A DNA stretch of 64,000 bases. It comes from Polyangia bacterium. Lineage in GTDB: Bacteria; Myxococcota_A; Polyangia; Polyangiales; JAUICN01. The position numbers and the translations under genes were made by a program. Shown here in pieces: positions 1 to 8,091 of the stretch (position 1 is the stretch's first letter; each line of letters opens with the position of its first letter). Where the stretch lies: positions 310,001 to 374,000 of the forward strand of contig JAUICN010000002.1 in NCBI GenBank assembly GCA_030427835.1, read 5' to 3'. The notes beneath the pieces were generated by a model that saw only the letters and a program-made list of their open reading frames with translations, made no database searches and was not told where the DNA came from.

Positions 1-2
1 GC

Positions 3-176
3 CGTGGTCGCGATGGTGACCGGGATCGGCCCAGGCGCCCACGCCGTGAGGGCGATGATCGCAGGCCAGCACGTAGCCGTGACGGTGGTGGTGGTGAGGG
101 TGCTGGGGATCAGAGCCGCGAAGGTGCAGAGGCTCCAGCGGCCAAGGTCCCCGCGGTTGCTGAGCCCACCGAGTAG
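3..176 (+). CDS. C-terminal tail of an RNA-binding enzyme, probably polynucleotide phosphorylase (partial)
   Basis: This is the 3' end of a gene that starts outside the window. The frame reads 57 residues and stops at TAG 174-176. It is almost entirely Arg, Gly, Asp and Pro (RGRDGDRDRPRRPRREGDD...), then a short acidic/Ala/Pro tail ending in EPTE. Such RG-rich basic tails follow the S1 domain of PNPases and some DEAD-box helicases in deltaproteobacteria, and pnp often lies just upstream of dut. The PNPase identity is inferred from composition and neighbour only. A competing ATG frame beginning at position 4 lacks this coding-like composition. Confidence 0.5.
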   Translation, partial: RGRDGDRDRPRRPRREGDDRRPARSRDGGGGEGAGDQSREGAEAPAAKVPAVAEPTE

Positions 177-208
177 CCTTTCCATTCCTCGGCCCAGGCC
201 TATTGTCC

Positions 209-655
209 ATGGAAACGAAATTGCTTTTGCATATCCAACGGCTTCGGCCGACTGCCCAGTTGCCCCTTCGCGCAAGCGAGGGTGCGGCGGGCTGGGACGT
301 GCACGCATGCATTGAGGAGCCCTTGGTTCTTGGGGTGGGTAAGCGCGCGCTAGTTCCCACAGGGTTTGCGATGGCCCTACCTGCCGATCATGAGGCCCAA
401 ATACGTGCCCGTTCGGGTTGGGCCTACAAGCATGGGGTGATGGTGCTCAATGGCCCCGGAACGATCGACGAGGATTACCGCGGCGAAGTGAAGGTGTTGT
501 TGGCCAATCTTGGGCAAGAGCCTTTTACCATTCACCCGGGGGATCGGGTGGCTCAGATCGTGGTTCAGAGGGTTCCGTCTATTGTTGTGGCTGAGGTGGA
601 AACGTTGCCGTCCACGGTGAGGGGTGCGGGCGGGTTCGGTAGTACCGGGCAGTAG
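209..655 (+). CDS. dut: dUTP diphosphatase (dUTPase)
   Basis: Hydrolyses dUTP to dUMP and pyrophosphate, keeping uracil out of DNA and supplying dUMP for dTMP synthesis. All five trimeric dUTPase motifs are visible: AGWDVHA near residues 27-34, RSGWA near 68-72, NGPGTIDEDYRGEV near 81-94 with the catalytic Asp, GDRVAQIV near 111-118, and a C-terminal RGAGGFGSTG that closes over the substrate. Length (about 148 residues) is normal. I chose ATG 209 over TTG 203 because the only weak AG-rich upstream stretch is better spaced for it. It begins about 30 bp after the upstream gene, so probably the same transcript. Confidence 0.95.
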   Translation: METKLLLHIQRLRPTAQLPLRASEGAAGWDVHACIEEPLVLGVGKRALVPTGFAMALPADHEAQIRARSGWAYKHGVMVLNGPGTIDEDYRGEVKVLLANLGQEPFTIHPGDRVAQIVVQRVPSIVVAEVETLPSTVRGAGGFGSTGQ

Positions 656-718
656 TTGCGGTTCCTGGGTTGGGTGTGCTGGGTTGGGTGTGCCCGGGTT
701 GCTGCAATGGCCAGCAAC

Positions 719-750
719 GAAAAAAGGACCCCCGAAGGAGTCCTTTTTTC
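719..750. terminator. Bidirectional intrinsic terminator between dut and trxA
   Basis: A perfect 11-bp inverted repeat (GAAAAAAGGAC / GTCCTTTTTTC) with a 10-nt loop lies between the convergent dut and trxA genes. The A-tract on one arm and T-tract on the other give a U-rich tail in both directions, so it can stop transcription from either side. Just upstream, at 667-694, is a 14-bp GGGTTGGGTGTGCY sequence repeated twice. Confidence 0.85.
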
Positions 751-775
751 GCTAAATCAGGAACTGCCTTCGTGA

Positions 776-1105
776 TTAGAGGGCGCCCTCAACAAGTTGC
801 TCGATGGTGTTCTTGGGAACGGCTCCGACCTGTTGGCCCACCACTTCTCCGCCCTTGAATACGTACAGGGTGGGGACTCCGCGGATGCCGTATTTTTGGG
901 CCGTGCCTGGGCTTTCGTCGATGTCGATTTTTGCCACCTTGGCCCGCCCGTCATAGGCGTCAGCCACCTGGTCGATCAGGGGCGCGATTTGCCGGCAGGG
1001 GCCGCACCATGTGGCTGAGAAGTCCACCAGTACGGGTACGTCGGAGCTCAGTACTTCCTGATCGAAGTTGATGTCGTTGACTGTCAATACCTTGTCTGAG
1101 GCCAT
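776..1105 (-). CDS. trxA: Thioredoxin
   Basis: Cytosolic thiol-disulfide oxidoreductase of the thioredoxin system. The 109-residue product has the redox motif WCGPC at residues 33-37 inside VDFSATWCGPCRQIAPL, and the cis-Pro loop GVPTLYVF near residue 77. Length and order match Trx1-type proteins. ATG is preceded by a strong ribosome binding site (AAGGAGG, read on the minus strand just beyond 1105). It stands alone, convergent with dut. Confidence 0.96.
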   Translation of the reverse strand: MASDKVLTVNDINFDQEVLSSDVPVLVDFSATWCGPCRQIAPLIDQVADAYDGRAKVAKIDIDESPGTAQKYGIRGVPTLYVFKGGEVVGQQVGAVPKNTIEQLVEGAL

Positions 1106-1154
1106 GAAGGCCCTCCTTCCTTGACTGAAACCTATTCAGCGCTGTCGTACCTAC

Positions 1155-1183
1155 TACGTAAGCACCGCGGGGTGGGTTGTCAA
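1155..1183 (-). promoter_or_regulatory. Candidate sigma70 promoter of trxA
   Basis: On the minus strand a perfect -35 hexamer TTGACA (1178-1183) is followed after 17 nt by TACGTA (1155-1160), a weak -10 match. It lies about 50 bp upstream of the trxA start. Spacing and the perfect -35 support it; the -10 is poor. Confidence 0.4.
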
Positions 1184-1259
1184 TTCTGCACTGGGGGCAA
1201 TGGCCCCCATCCCCTCGCCGGGGCCATGTTTTTGCCGCCACTTGTGGTAGGCTGGGGAG

Positions 1260-1649
1260 ATGGCAGACCCTCGCCCCAACTGCTTGTTTGTGTCCCAGGA
1301 GACGCTCGATCAGTGGCTCACTGAGGAACGGGTCAATATCGATGACGATAAGATGACCCTATTGCCCGCAAATATTCGATTTCAGGTGGAAACGGCACTT
1401 CGGTTCCTAAGCGAGGTTGCGGGTGGTGGAGACGAATCGAAGCTCGTGGGTAAGGTGAAAGTGCTTGAGGAGGTTGTTTCCTCTGGCGGTGAGTACGCGG
1501 CGGGCACCGTGATCTTGGGTGATAACGCCTATGAGGTGGTGGAGGGGTTTGTTGCAAAACCCTTGATCGATGAGCTGGTGGCCAGGGCAAAGAAGAGCAC
1601 CGATATCTCCCAGTTGATTTCCAAGATTGAGGAAAAGAAGTCCTCGTAG
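1260..1649 (+). CDS. Conserved-looking hypothetical protein
   Basis: A 129-residue soluble protein of unknown function. It has an acidic N-terminal half (TEERVNIDDDKMTLLP), a central region rich in Val and Gly resembling a small beta domain (GKVKVLEEVVSSGGEYAAGTVILGDNAYEVVEGFV), and a Lys/Ser helical tail. No signal peptide, membrane segment or known motif is seen. It lies 18 bp upstream of the HemX-like gene, so it probably heads the hem transcript. The coding character of this frame is clear and no competing frame is credible; I do not recognise the family. Confidence 0.75.
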   Translation: MADPRPNCLFVSQETLDQWLTEERVNIDDDKMTLLPANIRFQVETALRFLSEVAGGGDESKLVGKVKVLEEVVSSGGEYAAGTVILGDNAYEVVEGFVAKPLIDELVARAKKSTDISQLISKIEEKKSS

Positions 1650-1667
1650 GGGACGACTGAGGGTTCC

Positions 1668-2525
1668 ATGGACGCGCAAACGTTGGATGCTGTTTTGTTT
1701 GCGGTTGTGACTGCGCTGTATGCGTTTTCCTTTGGCGGTTTTGTTTCGGTGCTTCTGCGGGGCTCACAGAGAGTGGAGCAGCTTGCGGTGGTGGTGCTTG
1801 GCATTGCACTTGTGGCTCAGTTGGTTCGTATGAGCCTTGTGGTGAGCCAATCCTCCCTGGGGGGGGTGCAGGGTTTGTTTGCACACCGCCTGTCGTCGGT
1901 TGTGGCTTTTGCCATCGGTGTGGCCTATTTGGGGGCTCGCCGTTTTCAGCGAGTCTCTCTTCTGGGGGCCTTTGTGACGCCCATTGCGTTGTTGCTTTTT
2001 GTGGGTTCGGGCCTGGCGCAGGGATCTGTGTTGTTTGAGGGGTCGGGATCCATGGCGCCCGGTGTTCCGGTTCCGCCCCACTGGCATTCCGCGTTACTTC
2101 CGGTGCACATTGGTGCAAATGTGTTTGGTGTGGCGGCGTTTGCCCTGGCCTGTGCGACGGCCGCGGCGTACTTGATTCAGGAACGTTTGCTTCGCAGCAA
2201 GCGCGTGTCTGGGCTTTTTCAGCGGCTGCCGGATCTACAAGCGTTGGATCGTTGGAGCCTACGTATGGATGGCCTGGGGTTTGGGCTGCTCACGCTTGGT
2301 GTTGTGACGGGCGCCATGGTGACCGGAAGTGAGTTCCTGGGGAGCCTTACGGTTTCCCGTTTTGTGGGATTGTTTTGCTGGGTGTTTTTTGGCTCGGTGT
2401 TGTTCATGCGTGTGGTGGCGGGGTGGCAAGGCCGCCGGGCGGCTGTCGGGACGGTGGTTGGGTTTGTGGGATTGCTTGTGGTGCTTGTGGGTTACGCCAT
2501 CGGTGGCTCGGGGGTGGAGGGATGA
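1668..2525 (+). CDS. HemX/CcsA-like integral membrane protein
   Basis: A 285-residue protein with about eight hydrophobic segments, of the cytochrome c assembly (CcsA/ResC/HemX) type. It ends in an ATGA overlap with hemA, matching the hemX-hemA arrangement known in many bacteria, where the product is proposed to influence glutamyl-tRNA reductase level or haem handling. Membrane segments alternate with short loops containing conserved-looking His (PPHWHSALLPVHIG near 140-155). The Trp-rich WWD haem-handling signature of true CcsA/CcmC proteins is not visible; the equivalent loop reads GSEFLGSLTVSRF. HemX-like is therefore safer than a cytochrome c synthetase call. Confidence 0.75.
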   Translation: MDAQTLDAVLFAVVTALYAFSFGGFVSVLLRGSQRVEQLAVVVLGIALVAQLVRMSLVVSQSSLGGVQGLFAHRLSSVVAFAIGVAYLGARRFQRVSLLGAFVTPIALLLFVGSGLAQGSVLFEGSGSMAPGVPVPPHWHSALLPVHIGANVFGVAAFALACATAAAYLIQERLLRSKRVSGLFQRLPDLQALDRWSLRMDGLGFGLLTLGVVTGAMVTGSEFLGSLTVSRFVGLFCWVFFGSVLFMRVVAGWQGRRAAVGTVVGFVGLLVVLVGYAIGGSGVEG

Positions 2526-3835
2526 CCCCCCAGACTCCCACGGGACCGCGGGCCCACCCGATTATTGTGGGTTTGTCGCACCAGACGGCGCCGATTGAGG
2601 TGCGCGAGCAAGTCTCGGGCGGGGTTGAGGCCAATGGTGATTTGCTTCGCCATTTGATGGAGCGCCCCGTGATTCGTGAGGTTGCCGTGTTGAGTACGTG
2701 CAATCGGGTGGAGGTGTACGCCACCAGCCCCCACCCTGATGAGGCGTCCGAGACGGTGAGTGAGTTTTTGCAGTCGCGTGCTCCGGCAACGCAAATTGCG
2801 CCCCATTTGTACCGGCACCGCGATGCCCACGCCACGAAACACCTGTTTCGGGTGGCCTCCAGTTTGGATTCTTTGGTGGTGGGCGAAGCGCAGATTCTTG
2901 GGCAGTTGAAACAGGCGTTTCAGGTGGCTGCGGATTCAGGCACCGCACGAGGGTTTCTCCATCGGTGTTTTGAACGATCCCTGTTTGTTGCAAAACGGGT
3001 GCGTACGGAGACGGGCCTGGCCCAGGGATCCGTGAGTGTCAGTTCCATTGCGGTGGAGCTTGCCCGCAAGGTGTTTGGGGACTTGAACGAACGGACGGTG
3101 TTGCTTTTGGGTGCGGGTGAAATGGCGGAACTTACCGCCCAGAACCTGAAGAAGGACGGGGCCCACATCCACATGGTGGGCAGGCATGCCCAGCGATCCG
3201 AGGCGGCGGCCCAGCGGGTTGGGGTGGATTCAGTGCCCCCGGAGGAGCTGGACTCGGCGCTTCTGACAGCGGACGTGGTGATTTCTTCTACCAGTGCGCG
3301 GGAGCCGGTGTTGACCGAGTCGCGTATGCGGGAGGTGGTGAAGCGACGGAAGCACCGTCCTCTTTTTCTCATCGATATTGCGGTGCCACGGGATATCGAA
3401 CCGGCCGTGGGAGATCTGAACAATACGTATCTTTTTGATATGGACGACCTTCAACGTATTGCCCAGGAGAACATGGAGGGGCGGCGTGAGGAGGCCCAGC
3501 GCGCAGAATGCATCGTGGAGGAGGAGGCACGTCTCTTTGAGCAGTGGCGCGAGTCTTTGGATGCGCAGCCCACGATTCTTGCCTTGCGTGAGCAGGTGCG
3601 TTCATCGGTGGATACGGAGCTGGGAAAAACGTTGCCGAGGCTTTCGTCCCTTTCTACAGATGAACGGAAGGCTCTTGAACATATGGCCCAATCGATCGTG
3701 AACCGTGTGTTGCACGGGCCGGTGACACAGTTGAAGGGGAGTTGTGGCGATCCGGATTTGATCCACACCACACGGCGCCTGTTTGGAATTAACGATGTGG
3801 CTGCCGACGTGGAATCTTCAGGGGAGAACAAGTGA
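2522..3835 (+). CDS. hemA: Glutamyl-tRNA reductase
   Basis: Catalyses NADPH-dependent reduction of glutamyl-tRNA to glutamate-1-semialdehyde, the first committed step of C5 tetrapyrrole synthesis. The N-terminal domain has the catalytic Cys60 in VLSTCNRVEVYA, followed by SLVVGEAQILGQ. A Rossmann NADPH domain contains VLLLGAGEMAEL, and a C-terminal helical dimerisation domain follows. Length (437 residues) is typical. ATG 2522 overlaps the upstream stop (ATGA), and the gene overlaps hemC at its end (GTGA), so hemX-like, hemA and hemC are translationally coupled. Confidence 0.95.
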   Translation: MTPQTPTGPRAHPIIVGLSHQTAPIEVREQVSGGVEANGDLLRHLMERPVIREVAVLSTCNRVEVYATSPHPDEASETVSEFLQSRAPATQIAPHLYRHRDAHATKHLFRVASSLDSLVVGEAQILGQLKQAFQVAADSGTARGFLHRCFERSLFVAKRVRTETGLAQGSVSVSSIAVELARKVFGDLNERTVLLLGAGEMAELTAQNLKKDGAHIHMVGRHAQRSEAAAQRVGVDSVPPEELDSALLTADVVISSTSAREPVLTESRMREVVKRRKHRPLFLIDIAVPRDIEPAVGDLNNTYLFDMDDLQRIAQENMEGRREEAQRAECIVEEEARLFEQWRESLDAQPTILALREQVRSSVDTELGKTLPRLSSLSTDERKALEHMAQSIVNRVLHGPVTQLKGSCGDPDLIHTTRRLFGINDVAADVESSGENK

Positions 3836-4815
3836 GCTTTCGTGGTAAGACGTTACGCATCGCCACTCGTTCAAGTGCTCTGGCGCTGGTGCAGGCCCGC
3901 GCGGTGGGGGTGGCGGTTTGTGAGCACCTTGGCTGTGAGGTCGAGTTGGTGGAACGGACCACCCGTGGCGATCAGATTCAGGATCGGCCGTTGCACCAGG
4001 TGGGTGGTAAGGGGCTGTTCATCAAGGAGGTGGACGCGGCTATTCTTGATGGGGACGCGGATCTCGCCGTGCACTCCATGAAAGATTTGCCGGCTCTGCT
4101 TACACCGGGATTGCGGTTTCTTTACACGCCGCCTCGTGCGGATCCGACCGACGCCTGGGTGACGCTGCGGGGCGAGGACATTGATGATTTGGAATCGGGT
4201 GCTCGGGTGGGTACCACGTCGCTCCGACGTACTTGCCAGCTCAAGCGGCACCGGCCGGATTTGGATGTTCGACCGCTGCGTGGGAACGTGCAGACCCGGC
4301 TGCGGCGGTTGGAGGAAGGGGCCTTTGATGCGATCGTATTGGCCACGGCGGGGATTCGCCGTTTGAAGTTGGACGTGAACTTTCGATCGATTCCCAAGGG
4401 TGTGTGCTTGCCTGCCGCCGGGCAGGGGATCCTGGCGGTGGTGTGCAAGGAAGATCGGGAGGATCTTGTGGGGGCTTTGCAGGGCCTTGCCGACGAGCGC
4501 ACGTGGGTGGAAGCCATTGCGGAACGGGCCTGTTTGGAAGTGTTGGAGGGCAACTGCCAGGTGCCGGTTGCCGCCCATGCGGAGTTTGATGGTGACCGGG
4601 GCCGGTTGACCCTGGGGGCCATGGTGGGCACTCCTGATGGCCTTCAGGTGCTTCATGCTTCTTCGGATGTGCAAACGCCGGAAGCTACGGATTGGCGAGC
4701 TGCAGCGAGGTCACTGGGTGACGATGTGGCGGCTACACTGCGTGATCAGGGGGCGCTCGATATTGTGAGGGAGGTGCACGCCACCCTTGCGCGCCAGCGG
4801 TTGACGTCGAATTAG
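3832..4815 (+). CDS. hemC: Hydroxymethylbilane synthase (porphobilinogen deaminase)
   Basis: Polymerises four porphobilinogens into hydroxymethylbilane in haem/sirohaem synthesis. Visible features: RIATRSSALALVQA at the N terminus, GKGLFIKEVDAAI near 59-71, the active-site loop AVHSMKDLP near 79-87, GTTSLRR near 127-133, and the dipyrromethane cofactor Cys242 in LEGNCQVPV. GTG 3832 overlaps the hemA TGA stop. At 327 residues it is slightly longer than the E. coli enzyme but complete. Its downstream neighbours are not tetrapyrrole genes. The sulfite reductase CysI at 31.8 kb would need sirohaem from this pathway. Confidence 0.95.
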   Translation: MSFRGKTLRIATRSSALALVQARAVGVAVCEHLGCEVELVERTTRGDQIQDRPLHQVGGKGLFIKEVDAAILDGDADLAVHSMKDLPALLTPGLRFLYTPPRADPTDAWVTLRGEDIDDLESGARVGTTSLRRTCQLKRHRPDLDVRPLRGNVQTRLRRLEEGAFDAIVLATAGIRRLKLDVNFRSIPKGVCLPAAGQGILAVVCKEDREDLVGALQGLADERTWVEAIAERACLEVLEGNCQVPVAAHAEFDGDRGRLTLGAMVGTPDGLQVLHASSDVQTPEATDWRAAARSLGDDVAATLRDQGALDIVREVHATLARQRLTSN

Positions 4816-4891
4816 CGCTACCCTGGGCTTGGGCGGGAATCACGGTCCAGGAATTGGAGGCCCTTTGGGGTTGTGGTGTACGCTCGATTTC

Positions 4892-5275
4892 ATGGATTCT
4901 GAACGTAGGACTCGACGTAGCGAAAACTCGTTTCGGGCCCTTTGTTTTCAGCTGGATCGTGTTCGGCGCCATGAGGACGTGGAGGCGATCGCGCTTGCGG
5001 ATGTGGATGGTTTGCTCCTGGCCCATGCGGGGCCTGAACCCGTGTGCGAGGAGCTGGCGGCCTACGCGCCCTTTTCGCAGGATCCGTCATTTCAGATCAG
5101 TTGGCCGGGTGCCCTGCAGGATAGGACGGTTGTTTTTGAGCCCCTGGTCATGGACGGCCAGCCCCTGTATTTGGTGTGTGCCGGCAGGCCGCGATCCGGC
5201 CGTGAGCCCTTGAACCACTCGGTTCAGGGCGTATTCCGTATTTTGGGTGCTCCTCTGGCCCGAAATCTGGATTAG
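4892..5275 (+). CDS. Small protein, possibly roadblock/LC7-like
   Basis: A 127-residue soluble protein starting MDSERRTRRSENSF. The stretch VEAIALADVDGLLLAHAG resembles the first beta hairpin of roadblock/LC7 domains, which assemble with small GTPases or P-loop ATPases. The rest (VVFEPLVMDGQPLYLVCAG) fits the later strands. The gene lies 46 bp upstream of an ArsA/MinD-type ATPase, a plausible partner. I prefer ATG 4892 over a frame-open start at 4829 because the upstream residues (MGGNHGPGIGG...) look non-coding. No clear ribosome binding site. The family call is tentative. Confidence 0.6.
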   Translation: MDSERRTRRSENSFRALCFQLDRVRRHEDVEAIALADVDGLLLAHAGPEPVCEELAAYAPFSQDPSFQISWPGALQDRTVVFEPLVMDGQPLYLVCAGRPRSGREPLNHSVQGVFRILGAPLARNLD

Positions 5276-5321
5276 TTTTTGCTTTGGATTCGCCGTGGTG
5301 GGGCCAATGCTCTAGGTTTCA

Positions 5322-6614
5322 GTGGTGCTTCTGGATGTGATTCAGGATCGGCGCTTGGTGATTCTTGCTGGGTCCGGTGGCGTGGGCAAAACGACCACTT
5401 CTGCTGCGGTTGCCATGGAACTTGCGCGACAGGGTTACCGCACGCTTTGCTTGACGGTGGACCCTGCGAAACGCCTGGCAGATAGCCTGGGGTTGAAGCA
5501 GGTGGGTAACGAGCCCCAGGAGGTGGATGCGTGTGTGTGGGGCGGCCGTGGTGCGGTGCGTGGGGATGCGGGTGGCGCCGTGAAAGGTGAGGCGGGTTCG
5601 CTTCACGTGGCCATGTTGGATGCCAAGCAGACGTTCGATGGGCTTGTTCGCCAGTACTCCTCAACGGAGGGGGCCGCCCAGGCGATTTTTGACAACGAGA
5701 TCTACAGCTATGTTTCTCGAAACCTTGCCCATGAATACATGGCGGTGGAGCGGCTGTACACGGTTCACCAGGATACCCAATGGGATCGGATTGTATTGGA
5801 CACGCCGCCCACGTCGAACGCGCTGGATTTTCTCGACGCTCCCCAACGGTTGACGGATTTACTTGATTCGCCAGCGACCCGTTGGTTTGCACTTGCGATG
5901 GAGGGACGCGGGAGATTTTCACTGAACCTGTTGACCCGTGGTGCAAAGTTGTTGTTGCAGGGGCTTTCCAAGTTCACCGGTGTTGAGTTTTTGGGCCAAC
6001 TGGCGCAGTTCATCTCGGAGGTAAACGCCCTGTTTGGGGGGGTCCGACAACGGGCCCAGCGTGTGAGTGCAACGTTGCGGGGGCCGGGGGTGGGGTTTGT
6101 GCTTGTGGCCAGCCCAGATCCCATGGCGCTGGACGAGGCGCGTTACTTTCGCAACCGTCTGCGGGAAATGGATATGGACGCGCGAGCACTGGTCGTGAAC
6201 AGTGTGCATCGTGTGGTGCCGGGTGAAGAACGGCCCGAGGAGTTACGGGCACAGTTGGATGGACTTCTTCAGGACATGACCGCCGGGCGTGGCGCAGCGA
6301 ATGTGGAACCAGGGGTTGGGCTGATGGAGAGACTGGACCTGACGTTGGGGGAACAACGGGCCCAGGCCCAGTGGGACGCACAACAGGTGAAGAACTTCAG
6401 GGACCACGGTGGTGGTCGTGGACTTGCTGTGTTTCATGTGGCTACCGTTGAGCCTGGCGCGAATGGTATTGATCTGTTGCACCACGTGGGAGTTGAGCTG
6501 TTTCACGCTCGAAGTGAAACGGATCGTGATGCGGCAGGTGCGGGTTTGGGTTCGGGCTTGCGCGCCCATGGTGTTGCGGACAACGGCATTGACGGTAGAG
6601 GAGAGTTGCCATGA
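5322..6614 (+). CDS. ArsA/MinD-family P-loop ATPase
   Basis: A 430-residue protein with the deviant Walker A motif GSGGVGKTTTS at residues 17-27, Walker B-like RIVLDTPPTSNALDFLD near 160, and TVDPAKRLADSLG shared with the anion-transporting ATPase (ArsA/GET3) family. In deltaproteobacteria such proteins are generally not linked to arsenic; here there are no ars genes. The C-terminal 80 residues (from about 350) have low similarity to any motif I know. The GTG start lies 46 bp downstream of the roadblock-like gene, and the stop overlaps glmU (ATGA). Cellular role unknown; an ATPase switch for membrane-protein targeting or polarity is possible. Confidence 0.8.
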   Translation: MVLLDVIQDRRLVILAGSGGVGKTTTSAAVAMELARQGYRTLCLTVDPAKRLADSLGLKQVGNEPQEVDACVWGGRGAVRGDAGGAVKGEAGSLHVAMLDAKQTFDGLVRQYSSTEGAAQAIFDNEIYSYVSRNLAHEYMAVERLYTVHQDTQWDRIVLDTPPTSNALDFLDAPQRLTDLLDSPATRWFALAMEGRGRFSLNLLTRGAKLLLQGLSKFTGVEFLGQLAQFISEVNALFGGVRQRAQRVSATLRGPGVGFVLVASPDPMALDEARYFRNRLREMDMDARALVVNSVHRVVPGEERPEELRAQLDGLLQDMTAGRGAANVEPGVGLMERLDLTLGEQRAQAQWDAQQVKNFRDHGGGRGLAVFHVATVEPGANGIDLLHHVGVELFHARSETDRDAAGAGLGSGLRAHGVADNGIDGRGELP

Positions 6615-8056
6615 GTGGGAAGGGATTTCAGGCTTGGGTTCTTGCTGCGGGCCAGGGTACGCGCATGAAAAGCGCACTGCCAAAGGTGCTGCACGGCATT
6701 GCGGGGCGACCGATGGTGGGTTGGGCCATGGGAGCCGCCATTGAAGCCGGCGCTGACAGGCTCTGTGTGGTGGTACGCCACGGTGCGCAAGAGGTGGCAC
6801 CCGTTGTGGAAGCCCTGGGCCAATCCTGGGGAGTTTCTGCGCAACTGGTGCAGCAGGGTCCTGAGAACGGCACCGGAGCAGCTGCCCTTGCGGTAGTGTG
6901 CGGGACTGAACCGGTCGCAAGTGAGGATCCGGTTGTGGTGATCCTCTACGGTGACTGCCCGCTTGTGCCGAGCGGTGTGATTCGAGCGTTGGTCGATCGG
7001 TTGGAGCAGGATTCTGCAGTGTTGGCTCTGGTGACCTCGCGATTGGAAAACCCTACCGGGTACGGCCGGATTGTGCGTGACGGAAAGGGAACCATTCAGG
7101 CGATTCGAGAACAAAAGGATTGCAGTGTGGAGGAGCAGGCCATTGCTGAGGTGAACCCGGGGATCTACGCGGCTCGTGCGAGTTTTCTTCGTGGGGCGCT
7201 ACCCTCACTGACCACGGAGAACGCGCAACGGGAACTGCTGCTTACGGATATTGTGGACAGGGCAGTGGGGGCGACTTCTTCTGGTGGACCTGTGGTGACG
7301 TCCATCGACTGGCCCATGGATGAACTGCTTGGCGTCAATGATCGATGGCAGCTGGCCCAGGCGGAATCATGCATGCAGGAGAGGCTGCGGGAGGCCCATG
7401 CCCGCAATGGGGTGACGTTGCGAAACCCTGGATCGATTTCTCTGGAGGCTAGCGTGACGATTGGCGAGGATTCTGTGGTCGAATCGGGGGTGGTGCTGCG
7501 GGGTTCTACGGAGATCGGGCGTGGGGTACACGTGGATGTGGGCTGCGTGCTTGAGAACGTGACGGTGGAAGAGGGTGCACAGTTGCTGCCGTACACGGTG
7601 GCCAGGGACTGCCATATTGGTACGAAGGCTTCTGTGGGCCCGTTTGCCCACTTGCGCCCCAAAACCCAACTCGGACCCCACACCAAAGTTGGGAATTTTG
7701 TGGAGATGAAGAACACGAGCCTCGGTGCCTACTCGAAGGCTGGGCACCTTTCCTATTTGGGGGACGGTGTTGTGGGCGAGGGTGTGAACATCGGGGCGGG
7801 GACAATTTTCTGTAACTACGACGGTTGGAACAAGCACGTGACTCATTTGGAGGACGGCTCGTTCATCGGTAGCGATAGCCAACTGGTGGCCCCTGTGCGC
7901 GTGGGCCAGGGTGCCTACGTGGCTACGGGAACGACGGTAACCCAGGATGTGCCTGCCGATGGTCTCGCGATCTCCCGACCCCGGCAGCAGAACAAGGAAG
8001 GCTATGCCGCACGGTTGCGTTCCCGCCTAAAGTCCATGAAGCCAGAAGCTCCTTAA
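6611..8056 (+). CDS. glmU: Bifunctional GlmU: N-acetylglucosamine-1-phosphate uridyltransferase / glucosamine-1-phosphate acetyltransferase
   Basis: Makes UDP-GlcNAc for peptidoglycan and LPS in two steps. The N-terminal pyrophosphorylase domain opens with LAAGQGTRMKSALPKVLHGI at residues 11-30, with YGDCPLVP further on. The C-terminal left-handed beta-helix shows hexapeptide repeats (IGEDSVVESGVVL...), the catalytic region KVGNFVEMKNTSLG, and GAGTIFCNYDGWNKHVT, ending with SRPRQQNKEGYA. Length of 481 residues is slightly above E. coli GlmU (456). The start overlaps the upstream ATPase stop (ATGA), implying coupling. A 12-bp hairpin follows the stop. Confidence 0.96.
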   Translation: MSGKGFQAWVLAAGQGTRMKSALPKVLHGIAGRPMVGWAMGAAIEAGADRLCVVVRHGAQEVAPVVEALGQSWGVSAQLVQQGPENGTGAAALAVVCGTEPVASEDPVVVILYGDCPLVPSGVIRALVDRLEQDSAVLALVTSRLENPTGYGRIVRDGKGTIQAIREQKDCSVEEQAIAEVNPGIYAARASFLRGALPSLTTENAQRELLLTDIVDRAVGATSSGGPVVTSIDWPMDELLGVNDRWQLAQAESCMQERLREAHARNGVTLRNPGSISLEASVTIGEDSVVESGVVLRGSTEIGRGVHVDVGCVLENVTVEEGAQLLPYTVARDCHIGTKASVGPFAHLRPKTQLGPHTKVGNFVEMKNTSLGAYSKAGHLSYLGDGVVGEGVNIGAGTIFCNYDGWNKHVTHLEDGSFIGSDSQLVAPVRVGQGAYVATGTTVTQDVPADGLAISRPRQQNKEGYAARLRSRLKSMKPEAP

Positions 8057-8091
8057 CGCACTCCTCGATCACGTCAATTGAGGAGTGCGTT
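8055..8091 (+). terminator. Hairpin terminator after glmU
   Basis: A perfect 12-bp inverted repeat (AACGCACTCCTC / GAGGAGTGCGTT) with a 13-nt loop begins in the glmU stop codon. It lacks a long T-tract, so it may be a weak terminator or mRNA-stabilising hairpin. The right arm sits at the very end of the convergent lipoprotein gene, so it can serve both strands. Confidence 0.6.

Noticed and set aside
1333-2118. Long minus-strand open frame opposite the hypothetical gene and the HemX-like gene
   Set aside because: Its product is Pro/Gln/Thr-rich with no domain, and the plus-strand genes in the same stretch have clear family motifs and overlapping starts.
5272-5946. Minus-strand open frame opposite the ArsA-type ATPase
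   Set aside because: It is a shadow of a gene with intact P-loop and Walker B motifs; its composition is His/Pro-rich and unlike real proteins here.
5322-6614. Arsenite efflux function for the ArsA-type ATPase
   Set aside because: No arsB, arsR, arsC or arsD is nearby, and the pairing with a roadblock-like gene and glmU does not suggest arsenic resistance.
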